Positions 25,175 through 34,646 of a DNA stretch of 54,271 nt are shown here, piece by piece. The notes beneath the pieces are model-generated. The model was not told where the DNA came from. It saw only the letters and a list, made by a program, of their open reading frames with translations, and searched no databases. A program made the translations under genes and the position numbers. The DNA is from Patescibacteria group bacterium (GTDB lineage Bacteria; Patescibacteriota; Doudnabacteria; UBA920). The stretch's first letter is position 1. Each line of letters begins with the position of its first letter. The stretch lies in NCBI GenBank assembly GCA_013387205.1, contig WARV01000012.1:1-54271 (forward strand), given 5' to 3'.

Positions 25175-27415
25175 TTAATCTGCAATATTAATTTTTGCCT
25201 TGCGCAGCCTTAAGGAGTTTAAAACTACTGAGATGGAACTTAAGGCCATGGCTAAGGATGCAAAAATCGGATTCAACAAAACATGGAAGAACGGATACAA
25301 AACACCCATGGCAACCGGAATTAAAATTATATTATAACCAAACGCCCAAAATAAATTTTGCTTTATGGCGCGCATGGTTTTTTTAGATAAACGGATAGAG
25401 GCGGCAACACTGGACAAATCTTTGTTGACCAAAGTAATATCCGCGGATTCCATGGCTATATCAGTCCCGCTGCCCATGGCAATTCCAACGTCGGATGCGG
25501 CCAAAGCCGGCGCGTCATTAATACCATCCCCCACCATAGCTGCAATTTTCCCTTCTGCCTGAATCTTCCTGACTTCCGCTTCTTTTTGGCCAGGCAATAC
25601 TTCTGCCAAAACTTTTTCAATCCCTAAACTTTGTGCAACCGCCTTGGCAGTGCGGATATTGTCGCCTGTAATCATGGCAGTTTGAAGCCTCATCGCCTTA
25701 AGTGTTGAAATGGCGTCCCTGGCACTGTCCTTAATAACATCCGCTACGGCGATAATGCCTGCCACCTTGCCGTTTAAGGCTAAAATCATTACTGTCTTTC
25801 CTTGATTTTCCAACAATTCGATTTGCGGTTCAATTGCGGCAATATCGATTTTATCCTGAAGCATCAGCCTGCGGTTGCCCAAAGTCACGCGCTTGCGGTT
25901 TAAAACTCCTTCTACCCCGTGTCCGGGAATTGAACGGAAATTTTCCATACTTTGCAGTTTGATATTTTCCGTATGCGCCATATTCACCACGCTCTCGGCC
26001 AAAGAATGCTCGGAACCGACTTCTAAAGAAGCGGAGATTATTAATATATCCCTGGTGGTCATGTTGCCGAAAGGCAGAATGTCCGTAACTTCGGGCTTGC
26101 CTTTGGTCAGCGTGCCGGTCTTGTCAAAAATAATCGAATCAATTTTATGCGCGGTTTCCAGGCTTTCCGCGTCTTTAATTAAAATGCCGTGTTCCGCGCC
26201 TTTGCCGGTTCCCACCATAATTGCTGTTGGAGTCGCCAGTCCCATGGCGCAAGGACAAGCGACAATCAAGACCGTCACGGCACTGAGCAAAGCAAACGGC
26301 AAATTCGGCTGCGGCCCGAAATCGTACCACAACACAAAAGTCGCCACAGACAGCATAATTACAATTGGCACGAAATATGATGAAATTTTATCCGCAATCC
26401 TCTGGATTGGCGCTTTGCTGCCTTGAGCCTGCTGCACTAATTTAACTATTTGCGCCAGCATGGTATCCTGCCCGACTTTGGTAGCCTGCATTAAAAAACT
26501 CCCGGTCTTATTTATGGTCGCGCCCACTATGATATCTTTTACCTGCTTATTTACCGGCATGCTTTCGCCTGTAACCATAGATTCGTCAACCAAGGAAGAA
26601 CCTTCGGTAACCACACCGTCCACGGGGATTTTTTCTCCTGGCCGCACACGCAAAATATCACCCAACTTAACTTCCATTATCGGTACATCAATTTCCTTTC
26701 CGCCAATCACCTTGCGCGCTGTTTTGGCCTGGAGCCCGACTAATTTCTTTATTGCTTCTCCGGTACCTGCTTTGGCTTTAGCTTCAAAATACCGGCCTAA
26801 TAAAATTAGACCGATAATGATGGTGGAAACGTCAAAATACGGCATTGGCTCAATGCCTAGACTTTTTACGACGCTTGGCCAAACTGTAATAAATACCGAA
26901 TAGGCAAAAGCCGTGGTCGTACCTAAGGCGACCAAGGTATCCATGTTAGCTGTACGGTGTTTTATAGATTTAACAGCTGCCGCGTAAAATTGCCAGCCGG
27001 CCCAAAACTGGACAGCGCCCGCCAAAACCAATTGCGTCCAATAGCTTTTAAGCAATTCCGGTGCGGTTTCCGAAACGGCCGGAAAACTTCCCCACAAAAT
27101 GAGGCCGCCCAAAACTAAACTTACGATTACTAAACCCTTGAGTTTCTTAAGTTCTTTTCTTTTTTCTTGCTGGATGGCTTCCTCGGATTTTTCCGCAGCA
27201 ATAAATTCAGCGCTATAACCAACCCGGCTAACTGCCTCTGACAATTGGCTTTCGTTTACCTGGCCTGGATCGTACGAAACCGTGGCCTGCTCCGTGGCTA
27301 AATTAACTCCCGCCAAAAAAACCCCGGGCACTTTTTTTAAAGACCTTTCAAGCACAGACACGCACGATGCGCAGTGCATTCCTTTTATTGAAAATGTTTT
27401 TTTAGCTTCGGCCAT
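25175..27415 (-). CDS. copA: Cu+-exporting P1B ATPase
   Basis: A 746-aa P1B ATPase with one N-terminal HMA domain (Cys15 and Cys18 in MHCASC), membrane CPC motif (Cys387, Cys389), phosphorylation motif DKTGTLT (Asp431), the conserved HSLAESV motif and the Cu-specific YN in helix 7 and MALSSISV in helix 8. It pumps Cu+ out of the cytoplasm. It starts 7 bases after the small cupredoxin stop; the CsoR repressor is encoded upstream. Confidence 0.95.
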   Translation of the reverse strand: MAEAKKTFSIKGMHCASCVSVLERSLKKVPGVFLAGVNLATEQATVSYDPGQVNESQLSEAVSRVGYSAEFIAAEKSEEAIQQEKRKELKKLKGLVIVSLVLGGLILWGSFPAVSETAPELLKSYWTQLVLAGAVQFWAGWQFYAAAVKSIKHRTANMDTLVALGTTTAFAYSVFITVWPSVVKSLGIEPMPYFDVSTIIIGLILLGRYFEAKAKAGTGEAIKKLVGLQAKTARKVIGGKEIDVPIMEVKLGDILRVRPGEKIPVDGVVTEGSSLVDESMVTGESMPVNKQVKDIIVGATINKTGSFLMQATKVGQDTMLAQIVKLVQQAQGSKAPIQRIADKISSYFVPIVIMLSVATFVLWYDFGPQPNLPFALLSAVTVLIVACPCAMGLATPTAIMVGTGKGAEHGILIKDAESLETAHKIDSIIFDKTGTLTKGKPEVTDILPFGNMTTRDILIISASLEVGSEHSLAESVVNMAHTENIKLQSMENFRSIPGHGVEGVLNRKRVTLGNRRLMLQDKIDIAAIEPQIELLENQGKTVMILALNGKVAGIIAVADVIKDSARDAISTLKAMRLQTAMITGDNIRTAKAVAQSLGIEKVLAEVLPGQKEAEVRKIQAEGKIAAMVGDGINDAPALAASDVGIAMGSGTDIAMESADITLVNKDLSSVAASIRLSKKTMRAIKQNLFWAFGYNIILIPVAMGVLYPFFHVLLNPIFASLAMALSSISVVLNSLRLRKAKINIAD

Positions 27416-27421
27416 GTTTTG

Positions 27422-27793
27422 TTATTTAACGATAATTTTCCCATGGTACATATTCATGCCGCAGGATAAATCAAACTTCCCTTTTCTGGCTGGGTTTATG
27501 GCAATCTCGACTTTCTCATTCAGAGGCAAAAATTTCCTGACCTTGAACTCCGGAATGACTACTTCTTCCAGGCAGCTATTGGGATCTTTGCGGATGAAAT
27601 TCAACACTGTTGTTTTTCCATGCTGAACAGAAATTACCCCAGGAGAATAACCGCCTTCCACTACCACATCGGCCACCTCTTTTGCCTCAATCGCTTTCTC
27701 TTTTTTCATCAGGAAAAACCAATAGGTGAGCCCTATTCCCAAAGTACCGAAAATCGTCACTAAAATTTTATCCGCAGTCATATAAATTGTCAT
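27422..27793 (-). CDS. Membrane-anchored cupredoxin-like protein
   Basis: A 123-aa protein with an N-terminal membrane helix (ILVTIFGTLGIGLTYWFFL) and an external cupredoxin-like domain with NSCLEEVVIPEF and LSCGMNMYHG, which hold the same Cys/Met pattern as the fused domain of the TauE/SafE-type gene. Likely binds copper outside the cell and hands it over. The stop of the upstream gene and this ATG share one base. Confidence 0.8.
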   Translation of the reverse strand: MTIYMTADKILVTIFGTLGIGLTYWFFLMKKEKAIEAKEVADVVVEGGYSPGVISVQHGKTTVLNFIRKDPNSCLEEVVIPEFKVRKFLPLNEKVEIAINPARKGKFDLSCGMNMYHGKIIVK

Positions 27794-28233
27794 CAGTTAA
27801 AATTACGGCTGTTGTTTCTTATAATAAACCCTGTTATATAAAAAGTTAAAAGCGGTAAAATTGTCATTTGTAATGCCGGCGTCAAACCGATTTTCAACCA
27901 AGGCAGCACCGGCATTTTTTCTGCGTAGTACCAAGCATTAAGGCCCAGGCCGACCTTTTCGTTAATCACTATGGCTATAAACCCTAAAACTATCGACATG
28001 ATTCCTTTTTGCAATGAAAACGCTTTTAACCACATCGTATTCTTGAATATCGCCGCCATGATTGCATATATAACCATGATTATACAAACATCCACCAAAG
28101 TCCCCAGCGCCGTAACAATCGGTCTGGGATATAACGTGGTAGTCCCGCCATATAAAATAAACTGCGAATTCTCCCAAACAAAATTTAAAAAAAAGCCTAT
28201 TGCTAAAATATAAATAAAATATCTTGTCTTCAT
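27793..28233 (-). CDS. Unassigned four-helix membrane protein of copper operon
   Basis: A 146-aa protein with about four membrane helices and conserved-looking FLNFVWENSQFILYGG and NEKVGLGLNAWYYAEKMP loops. I do not recognise the family. Overlaps of 4 bases with csoR and one base with the cupredoxin gene put it firmly inside the copper operon, so a role in copper handling or its redox state is likely. Confidence 0.65.
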   Translation of the reverse strand: MKTRYFIYILAIGFFLNFVWENSQFILYGGTTTLYPRPIVTALGTLVDVCIIMVIYAIMAAIFKNTMWLKAFSLQKGIMSIVLGFIAIVINEKVGLGLNAWYYAEKMPVLPWLKIGLTPALQMTILPLLTFYITGFIIRNNSRNFN

Positions 28234-28502
28234 TTGTTTTTTTTGACTATCATCATAACTTCAGCTATGGCTTTTTTATCCTTCCCATCGCGGATAGCTT
28301 CAGCCACGCAGGACTTTAAGTGATTTTCCAAAATTAAGTTATCCGCTTCTTTTAAGGCCTTTTGTACGGCTTGCGACTGGTGGATAATATCAATGCAATA
28401 ATGATGGCTTTCCGCCATGTTTATGGTTTTTTGCAACTGGCCCAAAGATATTTTTAAGCGGTGCAAAATCCTCTCGTGGGTTGTTTTCGGTTTATAAGCC
28501 AT
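28230..28502 (-). CDS. csoR: CsoR-type copper-sensing repressor
   Basis: A 90-aa four-helix-bundle regulator with the Cu+ ligands Cys36, His61 and Cys65 in the same numbering as mycobacterial CsoR (HYCIDIIHQSQAVQKAL and ENHLKSCV). It should leave DNA when it binds Cu+. It is the first gene of the copper operon and has a matching operator upstream. Confidence 0.95.
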   Translation of the reverse strand: MAYKPKTTHERILHRLKISLGQLQKTINMAESHHYCIDIIHQSQAVQKALKEADNLILENHLKSCVAEAIRDGKDKKAIAEVMMIVKKNK

Positions 28503-28541
28503 GTTTTATGTTTAGAAATTAGATATTAGTAATTAGGAATT

Positions 28542-28560
28542 CCGCCCGCAGAGCGGGCGG
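28542..28560 (-). promoter_or_regulatory. GC-rich leader hairpin of copper operon
   Basis: CCGCCCGC and GCGGGCGG form a perfect 8-bp stem with a 3-base loop in the AT-rich leader between the promoter and csoR. There is no T tract, so it is more likely a stabiliser or translational element than a terminator. Confidence 0.55.
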
Positions 28561-28562
28561 TT

Positions 28563-28610
28563 ATATCTCCCCCCTGGGGATATAGTATCACACTAAAAAA
28601 CCCGAGTCAA
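28563..28610 (-). promoter_or_regulatory. csoR promoter and CsoR-type operator
   Basis: On the minus strand TTGACT (28610-28605) and TACTAT (28587-28582) are 17 bases apart. Right after the -10 lies ATATCTCCCCCCTGGGGATA read on the plus strand, a GC tract inside AT-rich palindromic flanks as in known CsoR boxes. It covers the expected start of transcription. Confidence 0.75.
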
Positions 28611-28615
28611 TTACT

Positions 28616-28640
28616 AAAAAACCCGCCAAAATAGCAGGTT
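28616..28640 (-). terminator. Rho-independent terminator
   Basis: On the minus strand AACCTGC pairs with GCGGGTT (one wobble) and is followed by a T run. It ends the zwf-gnd unit before the copper promoter. Confidence 0.7.
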
Positions 28641-29292
28641 ATTTCTTTTTTATCCACTCTACAATTTTTCCGGTTTTGATTTCTATACCATCGGCCTTAC
28701 GAAGGTTTTTTATTTGCTCATCGGTAATAATTTTAAAATGTTTAGTATTTTCCAAAGCATAAGGGATATCCCATAAATCCTCTTCCGAAGTGCGCCAATC
28801 AAGTTTATTGAATTTTAACAAGTTAACGGGATTTGAATATTCCCTTAAATTTTTCCTGCCTTTGCCATCGAAATACTCATGAAAAAATGACACGGCTAAT
28901 TCGCGGATATCCCTATATATCGGTTCGCGATAACGCAAAACACCGTGATTGGTTTTACTTATCGATCCCCAACCCCCGTATTGCTTAAATACGGCAATGA
29001 CGTGGTCAAAATCGTGTTTTGCCGCACGCAAATCAACAAGCAACGGTTCAAACCCTAAAAATTCCAAAGCCGCTGCAGCAAACATGGCGCCTTCCATGCA
29101 ATGAGATGATTTTTTTCTCAATACCATCCTGGGCGAATAGCAAGTTTGCCCGTTTTCTTCAAAATTAAATCTTAAGGAATTTAGATAATCCTGGATTTTT
29201 GAAGGGGTATTAAGCTTTTTGAAAATTATAATTTCTTGCTTGGAAAAATTTCCATCCATGGCTTCGTACTGATTATTTTTTCTGGATACCAT
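28639..29292 (-). CDS. Transglutaminase-like cysteine protein
   Basis: A 217-aa protein. HCMEGAMFAAAALEFLGFEP holds a candidate nucleophile Cys at a helix start and DFDHVIAVFK holds the candidate His, the order seen in the transglutaminase-like superfamily. A conserved acid follows. It is probably a protease or ligase-like enzyme, but the assignment is by motif only. The first ATG overlaps gnd by 20 bases; an ATG at 29259 that avoids the overlap is also possible. Confidence 0.6.
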   Translation of the reverse strand: MVSRKNNQYEAMDGNFSKQEIIIFKKLNTPSKIQDYLNSLRFNFEENGQTCYSPRMVLRKKSSHCMEGAMFAAAALEFLGFEPLLVDLRAAKHDFDHVIAVFKQYGGWGSISKTNHGVLRYREPIYRDIRELAVSFFHEYFDGKGRKNLREYSNPVNLLKFNKLDWRTSEEDLWDIPYALENTKHFKIITDEQIKNLRKADGIEIKTGKIVEWIKKK

Positions 29293-30184
29293 GCCCGCCG
29301 AACTGTTTGCGCATTAATGCCACAATTTTATTGGAAAACTTGTCCTTGTTTTTTTCCTCTTTGGATTCCTGGCGGACTTTGAACGAGCCTTCAATTACGC
29401 GCGCGTCCACGCCGAATTCTTTGGCCGCATTAATGGTCCACTCCCCTTCTCCGGTGGCATCAATAAAGCCCGAAGTCGCATCAACATTTTCCTGTTCAAA
29501 AATATTTCTGGTTAAATCTATCAACCAAGACCTAATTACTGAGCCTTGTTGGTAAATTTTTGTCACTTGTGCTAAATCCAAATTAAACGGAGAAGCCTTT
29601 AGCACCCCGTAGCCTTCAGCTATGGCTTCCATCATGCCATATTCAATGCCGTTATGGACCATTTTTACGAAATGCCCGGCGCCGTGCCCGCCAACCAGCC
29701 CGTAATTTTCTCCGCTAGATAGCACTTTAAATACAGGTTCCACTTGCGGCCAAATTTCTTTTGGACCGCCGGCCATTAAGGCAAAGCCGTTTTCTTCGCC
29801 CCACACTCCGCCGGATGTACCGCTGTCAAAAAAATGAACGCCGATTTTATTGAGTTCTTCGGCCCTGCGGATTGAGTCTTTGTAAAATGAATTACCGCCG
29901 TCAATGACAATGTCGCCTTTTTTCAAAAACCCTCCAAGAAGCTCTTTATGGAATAAAAAATCATCTACGATTTTATGCGGCAGCATAACCCAAAACAGCC
30001 TTGGCTGGTCGCCCATTTGCGAAACCAGTTCGTCAATGCTGGCAAAAGCTTTTATTCCGCATTTAGCCGCTTCCTGCCTTGGTCCTTCCGACCTGTTCCA
30101 AGCCAAAACGTCAAACCCATTTTTTTGCAGCCTCTTGGCAATCTGCATACCCATTCTTCCTAACCCAAAAATCGCTATCTTCAT
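29273..30184 (-). CDS. gnd: 6-phosphogluconate dehydrogenase (short class)
   Basis: A 303-aa enzyme with the dinucleotide-binding GLGRMG, VIDGGNSFYKDS, the substrate loop SGTSGGVWG, the catalytic region GHGAGHFVKMVHNGIEYGMM and the C-terminal ATGEGEW. The short length is that of the GndA/YqeC group. It oxidises 6-phosphogluconate to ribulose 5-phosphate and CO2. It follows zwf after 37 bases, so these two are an oxidative pentose phosphate pair. Confidence 0.95.
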   Translation of the reverse strand: MKIAIFGLGRMGMQIAKRLQKNGFDVLAWNRSEGPRQEAAKCGIKAFASIDELVSQMGDQPRLFWVMLPHKIVDDFLFHKELLGGFLKKGDIVIDGGNSFYKDSIRRAEELNKIGVHFFDSGTSGGVWGEENGFALMAGGPKEIWPQVEPVFKVLSSGENYGLVGGHGAGHFVKMVHNGIEYGMMEAIAEGYGVLKASPFNLDLAQVTKIYQQGSVIRSWLIDLTRNIFEQENVDATSGFIDATGEGEWTINAAKEFGVDARVIEGSFKVRQESKEEKNKDKFSNKIVALMRKQFGGHGIQKK

Positions 30185-30221
30185 TTTATTATTCTTAATT
30201 CTTAACTCTTAATTCTAAATT

Positions 30222-31685
30222 CTATTTTGTCCACCATTCCTTCAAATCTTTTTTTATGAATTCTTCGGCTATTTCAGGGCCGTTAGTGCCGGTCTGGTAT
30301 TTATGGAGCGGCGAGTTTTTTCCATTCCAGGTTTCTGAAATACTATCCACGAATTTCCAGGCAGCTTCTATTTCATCTGACCTGATGAATAAACGCTGAT
30401 CGCCTTCCAAAAAATCCAATAACAGCCTTTCGTAAGCCGGCGGAATTTCGCCTTTAAACGCTTTATGATAGGAGAAATCCAAATCCGCCTGGTAAAGCTG
30501 CGCTGTCAGTCCCGGCGTTTTGTTGTTTATCTGCAAATGCACAGATTCGTCAGGCTGTATCCTGAATGTTAAAATATTGCCCGCGCAGCCCTTAAATAAA
30601 CATCTGTCGAGTTCCTTGAAATGAATGGAAATTTCCGTAATCTTTTTCGACAACGCTTTGCCGGTCCTTAAATAAAACGGTACGCCCTGCCATCTTGGTA
30701 AATTGATAAAAGCCTTAAGCGCCAAAAAAGTTTCCGTACCGCTCGGTTTGCCCAAATCTTTTTCGTAATCTTGATACTGTCCGCGCACTAAATTTTCTGA
30801 AATCGCCTTTGGATCAAAAGGAACCAGTGATTTTAGAATTTTAACTTTATTGTCGCGGATCAGTTCGGTAGTCAAATTTTGCGGCTCATCCATTGCAACT
30901 AAGGCCAGCATCTGGAGGATGTGGTTTTGCAAAAAATCTTTCAACGCGCCGGTCTGGTCGTAAAACTCACCGCGGCTTTCCACGCCTTCGCCTTCCAGGA
31001 CGCTTATTTCCACATGGTCAATAAAATCTTTATTCCACAAAGGCTCAAAAATCCGGTTGGCAAAACGCACCACCATCAAATTTTGCACTGTCTCCTTGCC
31101 AAGGTAATGGTCAATACGGTAAATCTGATCTTCTGAAAAATATTTCAGGAAAAGCTTGTTTAGCGCTTTGGCCGAAGCCAAATTAAAACCGAACGGTTTT
31201 TCCGCCAGCACCCGGATTTTCCTTTCGTGATCGGCACAGCTGGTCAGCAGCCCGTAATTTTTTAAAATATGCGCAATGGAAGCAAAATATTGAGGGCTGG
31301 TGGCGAAATAATACAGGCGGTTATAGCAAATATGCCTGTCCCCTTCCTTGTCAGATAAAATATTTGCCATCGGGGCAAAAGAAGAAGGATTGTCAAAATC
31401 GCCTTTAAAGTATATGAGGTGTTTTAAAAAATGTTTTTTATCTTTCTGGCTGATTTTTTTTATGGCTTTGGATTTCTTGATGATGAAATCCAAATAGCTT
31501 TCATTGGTAAAATCCCTCCTGCCGACACAGACTAGTTTGAATTCCTTAGGCAAAAGTTTTTCCTGGTCCATATGGATTATGGACGGCAACAGATAATCCG
31601 AAGACAGCGCGCCGGTTGCGCCGAAAATCGTTAAAATCGTGGGAGGAAAATTGGATGTTTTATTGTGGACAGAAAGCTCAAACAT
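30222..31685 (-). CDS. zwf: Glucose-6-phosphate 1-dehydrogenase
   Basis: A 487-aa enzyme with the cofactor motif FGATGALSSDYLLP and the active-site signature RIDHYLGKETVQNL. It makes 6-phosphogluconolactone and NADPH. A lactonase gene is not seen in the window; the next gene is gnd. The ATG at 31685 is the natural start. Confidence 0.96.
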   Translation of the reverse strand: MFELSVHNKTSNFPPTILTIFGATGALSSDYLLPSIIHMDQEKLLPKEFKLVCVGRRDFTNESYLDFIIKKSKAIKKISQKDKKHFLKHLIYFKGDFDNPSSFAPMANILSDKEGDRHICYNRLYYFATSPQYFASIAHILKNYGLLTSCADHERKIRVLAEKPFGFNLASAKALNKLFLKYFSEDQIYRIDHYLGKETVQNLMVVRFANRIFEPLWNKDFIDHVEISVLEGEGVESRGEFYDQTGALKDFLQNHILQMLALVAMDEPQNLTTELIRDNKVKILKSLVPFDPKAISENLVRGQYQDYEKDLGKPSGTETFLALKAFINLPRWQGVPFYLRTGKALSKKITEISIHFKELDRCLFKGCAGNILTFRIQPDESVHLQINNKTPGLTAQLYQADLDFSYHKAFKGEIPPAYERLLLDFLEGDQRLFIRSDEIEAAWKFVDSISETWNGKNSPLHKYQTGTNGPEIAEEFIKKDLKEWWTK

Positions 31686-31760
31686 AACTCGTTCTTTTAT
31701 GCTTATATATTAATAGTATCCAAGATGGCATTAAAAAACAAGGGATATGTATGTCCCTTG

Positions 31761-34478
31761 TTAAATAGCGCTTCTAACTGGATTTAAGCTATGGTGCGGT
31801 AAAGCTTGTTTTTTCCTGCGGCGCTCCAAATGGCGATAAACGGCTTTCCTTGCCTCGTCGGCAAATATCACAACCAAGCCCAAAACCATTACCACGACCC
31901 AATCCATGAAAGACAGTGGTTTGATATGCAGCAAATTGTTAAACCATGGGCTATATACCGCCAAGGCTTGAAACAGCATATTGGCCAATATGGACAACCA
32001 GACGAACTTGTTGGAAAAAATTCTCTTGTTAAAAATACTCTTGGATATAAACCGGCAGTTAAGCCCATTATACCACTGGAAAACCGAAAGCAGGGTTAAA
32101 GCCATTGTTTGCGCTTTGACCGGATCAGCCTGGTAATAAACGTTGCAAATGGCCAGAGCGCCGATAGTCATAATTACACTGACCAGTACGATATGCGCGA
32201 GCATTTGCCAGTCTATAAAATACTTGGTGTATTTGCCTGCTTGCCTGTCTAAAATTTCGGATTCTTTTTTCTCCACAGCCAATGCTGCCCCAAGCAAAGG
32301 GTCAGTCACTAAATTCATCCATAAAATCTGCACAGCGGTCAAAGGCAAAGGCAGCTTAAGCGCCAGCGCCGCCACAATACTAAATAGTTCGCCCAAAGAA
32401 GTTGAAAATAAAAATTGCAGCGCTTTTTTTATGTTCTGGTACATGACGCGGCCTTCCTGGATAGCTGCCACAATACTGTTTAAGTTGTCATCGAGCAGGA
32501 CAATGTCGGATGCTTCCTTGGCCACTTCCGTGCCGATTTTGCCCATGGAAACCCCTAAATCAGCCGCTACCAAGGACGGCGCGTCATTTACCCCGTCTCC
32601 GGTCATAGCAACAATTAATCCCGCATGTTTGTATGCTTTAATGATTTTCATCTTGTCTTCCGGCGTAACCCTGGCAAACACGGAAACCCTCGGCAGTTTT
32701 TCCGCCAGTTGCTGTTCGGTCATTTCGGCAAGTTCGGGTCCGGTTATCACCAAATCCCCTTCATGGTATATGCCAGCCTCCCTGGCAATGGCTTTGGCAG
32801 TGCTTTTATGGTCGCCGGTAATCATGACGACTTTTACCCCGGCGCTTCCTGCGGCCAGCACGGATTTTTTCGCTTCCGGCCGTATCGCATCCTCAATGCC
32901 AAAAAATCCGCCGAACACCAGTTCGTTAATATTATCCAGCGGACGGTTTTTTGGAGCGTGCCTGAACCCGAAAGCCACTACCCTAAAACCTTTGGCGGAA
33001 AATTCTTCCAAAGCGCCATCTAAAAGTTTTTTGTACTGGGCTGTATTTTCATGGCTGGAGCCGCCTGCTAAAAAGTGGGAACAGTGCGGCAACAAGACTT
33101 CAGGCGCGCCTGCCACGCACGCCAAAACTTTGTTTTCGTGTTCATAGAAGACAGCCCGAAACTTATTTTTATAATCAAAAGGTATTTCTTCAATTTCACG
33201 GTAATGTTCCAGTTCAACTTCCTTGGGAAAACCGAATTTTTCCCCGAATACGATCATTGCCGCTTCGGTCGGATCACCGGAAACTTTATACTGGCCGGTG
33301 CTTTCGTCCAGCATTACAGTCGCGCGGCTGGCCAAGCTGGCGACCAATGCTGCAGTGGCTAAATCGGAATTATTTTTTTGCAGCTCTGCACCTAAGAATG
33401 CCTGGCCTTTTGGTTCGTATCCGTTGCCGGTAATATTATAAATTTTATCGCCTATATATACCTGTTTGATAACCATCTGGTTCTCGGTAACGGTGCCGGT
33501 TTTATCGACAGCCAAAACCCGGGCTTGCCCCAAAGCTTCCACGGCTTGGAGTTTTTTTACAAGGGCGTTTTTTTTGCTCATACGCCAGACTCCGGTTGCC
33601 AAAATGACGGTCAAAACCAAAGGCAACCCTTCCGGAATGACTGATACCGCCAAAGACACAACCAACGAAAAAATTTCCCGCAAAGGATGCCCTGCCCACA
33701 AGCCAAGGGCGAACAAAGCCGCAGAAATAATTCCAATGGCATAAATTATCACCTTAGACAGCGCTTTAATGTTGCGCTCTAAAGGGATATCATCATGCGG
33801 CTCCATTAAAGCCTTGCTGATTTTCCCTATTTCCGTCTCAATGCCTGTCCCCACCACCACTGCCCTGCCGTTTCCCGAAAGCACGGACGTGCCTTTAAAA
33901 ACCATATTATGCTGATTTGCTACGGCCAAATTTTGTTCGCTCAAGGTCTGGTCTTTTTTTAAGACAGCTCCGGATTCTCCGGTTAGCGACGACTCGTCCA
34001 GCCCCAAATTATAGCCAAATACAATCCTGGCGTCGGCCGCAACGCGCTGGCCTTCCTGCAAAATGACAATATCCCCTTTAACAACTTCTTTTTCAGGGAT
34101 TATAATTTCCGTCCCATCGCGGACCACGGTTGCTTCGGCTTGTGATAATTTTTTTAAGGATTGAAGGATTTTTCCCGATTTTCCTTCCTGCAACGTCCCG
34201 ATTACTGCATTAACCAACAGGACCACCAAAATTATAATGGCATCGGTCGTTTCCCCCAAAAAATACACAATCACTGAGCAGGCAATTAATATGTAAATTA
34301 ATGGGCTCTGGAACTGCCGCAGGAATACTAAAAACCAGCCGTCCGGCTGCTTTTCCGGCAAGGCATTAGGACCGCTCCTTATAAGGCGCTGCTTTGCTTC
34401 GCCAGACCCAAGTCCGGTTTCCAAACTGGTCTGCAATTCCGTTTCAATTTGTGTTTTTGTGAACTGATACCATCTCAT
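31761..34478 (-). CDS. Cation-transporting P2-type ATPase (Ca2+-type)
   Basis: A 905-aa P-type ATPase with LTGES, DKTGTVT (phospho-Asp325), TGDGVNDAPSL, PEGLPLVLTV in helix 4 and NLVTDPLLGAALA in helix 6, as in bacterial PacL/PMR1-like Ca2+ pumps. It would export Ca2+ (or a similar cation). It lies downstream of an AI-2E family gene but is separated by a long repeat array. Confidence 0.88.
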   Translation of the reverse strand: MRWYQFTKTQIETELQTSLETGLGSGEAKQRLIRSGPNALPEKQPDGWFLVFLRQFQSPLIYILIACSVIVYFLGETTDAIIILVVLLVNAVIGTLQEGKSGKILQSLKKLSQAEATVVRDGTEIIIPEKEVVKGDIVILQEGQRVAADARIVFGYNLGLDESSLTGESGAVLKKDQTLSEQNLAVANQHNMVFKGTSVLSGNGRAVVVGTGIETEIGKISKALMEPHDDIPLERNIKALSKVIIYAIGIISAALFALGLWAGHPLREIFSLVVSLAVSVIPEGLPLVLTVILATGVWRMSKKNALVKKLQAVEALGQARVLAVDKTGTVTENQMVIKQVYIGDKIYNITGNGYEPKGQAFLGAELQKNNSDLATAALVASLASRATVMLDESTGQYKVSGDPTEAAMIVFGEKFGFPKEVELEHYREIEEIPFDYKNKFRAVFYEHENKVLACVAGAPEVLLPHCSHFLAGGSSHENTAQYKKLLDGALEEFSAKGFRVVAFGFRHAPKNRPLDNINELVFGGFFGIEDAIRPEAKKSVLAAGSAGVKVVMITGDHKSTAKAIAREAGIYHEGDLVITGPELAEMTEQQLAEKLPRVSVFARVTPEDKMKIIKAYKHAGLIVAMTGDGVNDAPSLVAADLGVSMGKIGTEVAKEASDIVLLDDNLNSIVAAIQEGRVMYQNIKKALQFLFSTSLGELFSIVAALALKLPLPLTAVQILWMNLVTDPLLGAALAVEKKESEILDRQAGKYTKYFIDWQMLAHIVLVSVIMTIGALAICNVYYQADPVKAQTMALTLLSVFQWYNGLNCRFISKSIFNKRIFSNKFVWLSILANMLFQALAVYSPWFNNLLHIKPLSFMDWVVVMVLGLVVIFADEARKAVYRHLERRRKKQALPHHSLNPVRSAI

Positions 34479-34486
34479 AAGCAGAA

Positions 34487-34636
34487 TCTACTAATTTTTT
34501 TCTACTAAATACTAATATACTTCTACTAAATACTAAAATATACGAAAGGTACTAAATCTAATACCAGTATTGATATCAATTAAGCTTACTTGATGATATT
34601 TAGTACATTTAGTACTAATTAGTATTTAGTAGAACA
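34487..34636. repeat. AT-rich TACTAA tandem and inverted repeat array
   Basis: The left side has two near-identical 22-bp direct copies beginning TTCTACTAAATACTAA; the right side carries the inverse (TTAGTACTAATTAGTATTTA). Together they could form a long hairpin between the ATPase and the AI-2E gene. It is related to the arrays at 0.65 and 40.0 kb. Confidence 0.6.
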
Positions 34637-34646
34637 GTATGAAAAT

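Noticed and set aside
28542-28560. GC-rich hairpin read as a terminator of the copper operon
   Set aside because: No T tract follows it on the minus strand and it lies in the leader before the first gene.
32143-33147. Long plus-strand ORF of 334 codons
   Set aside because: It lies fully antisense to the P2-type ATPase with all conserved motifs on the other strand; it is a mirror of that gene's codon bias.
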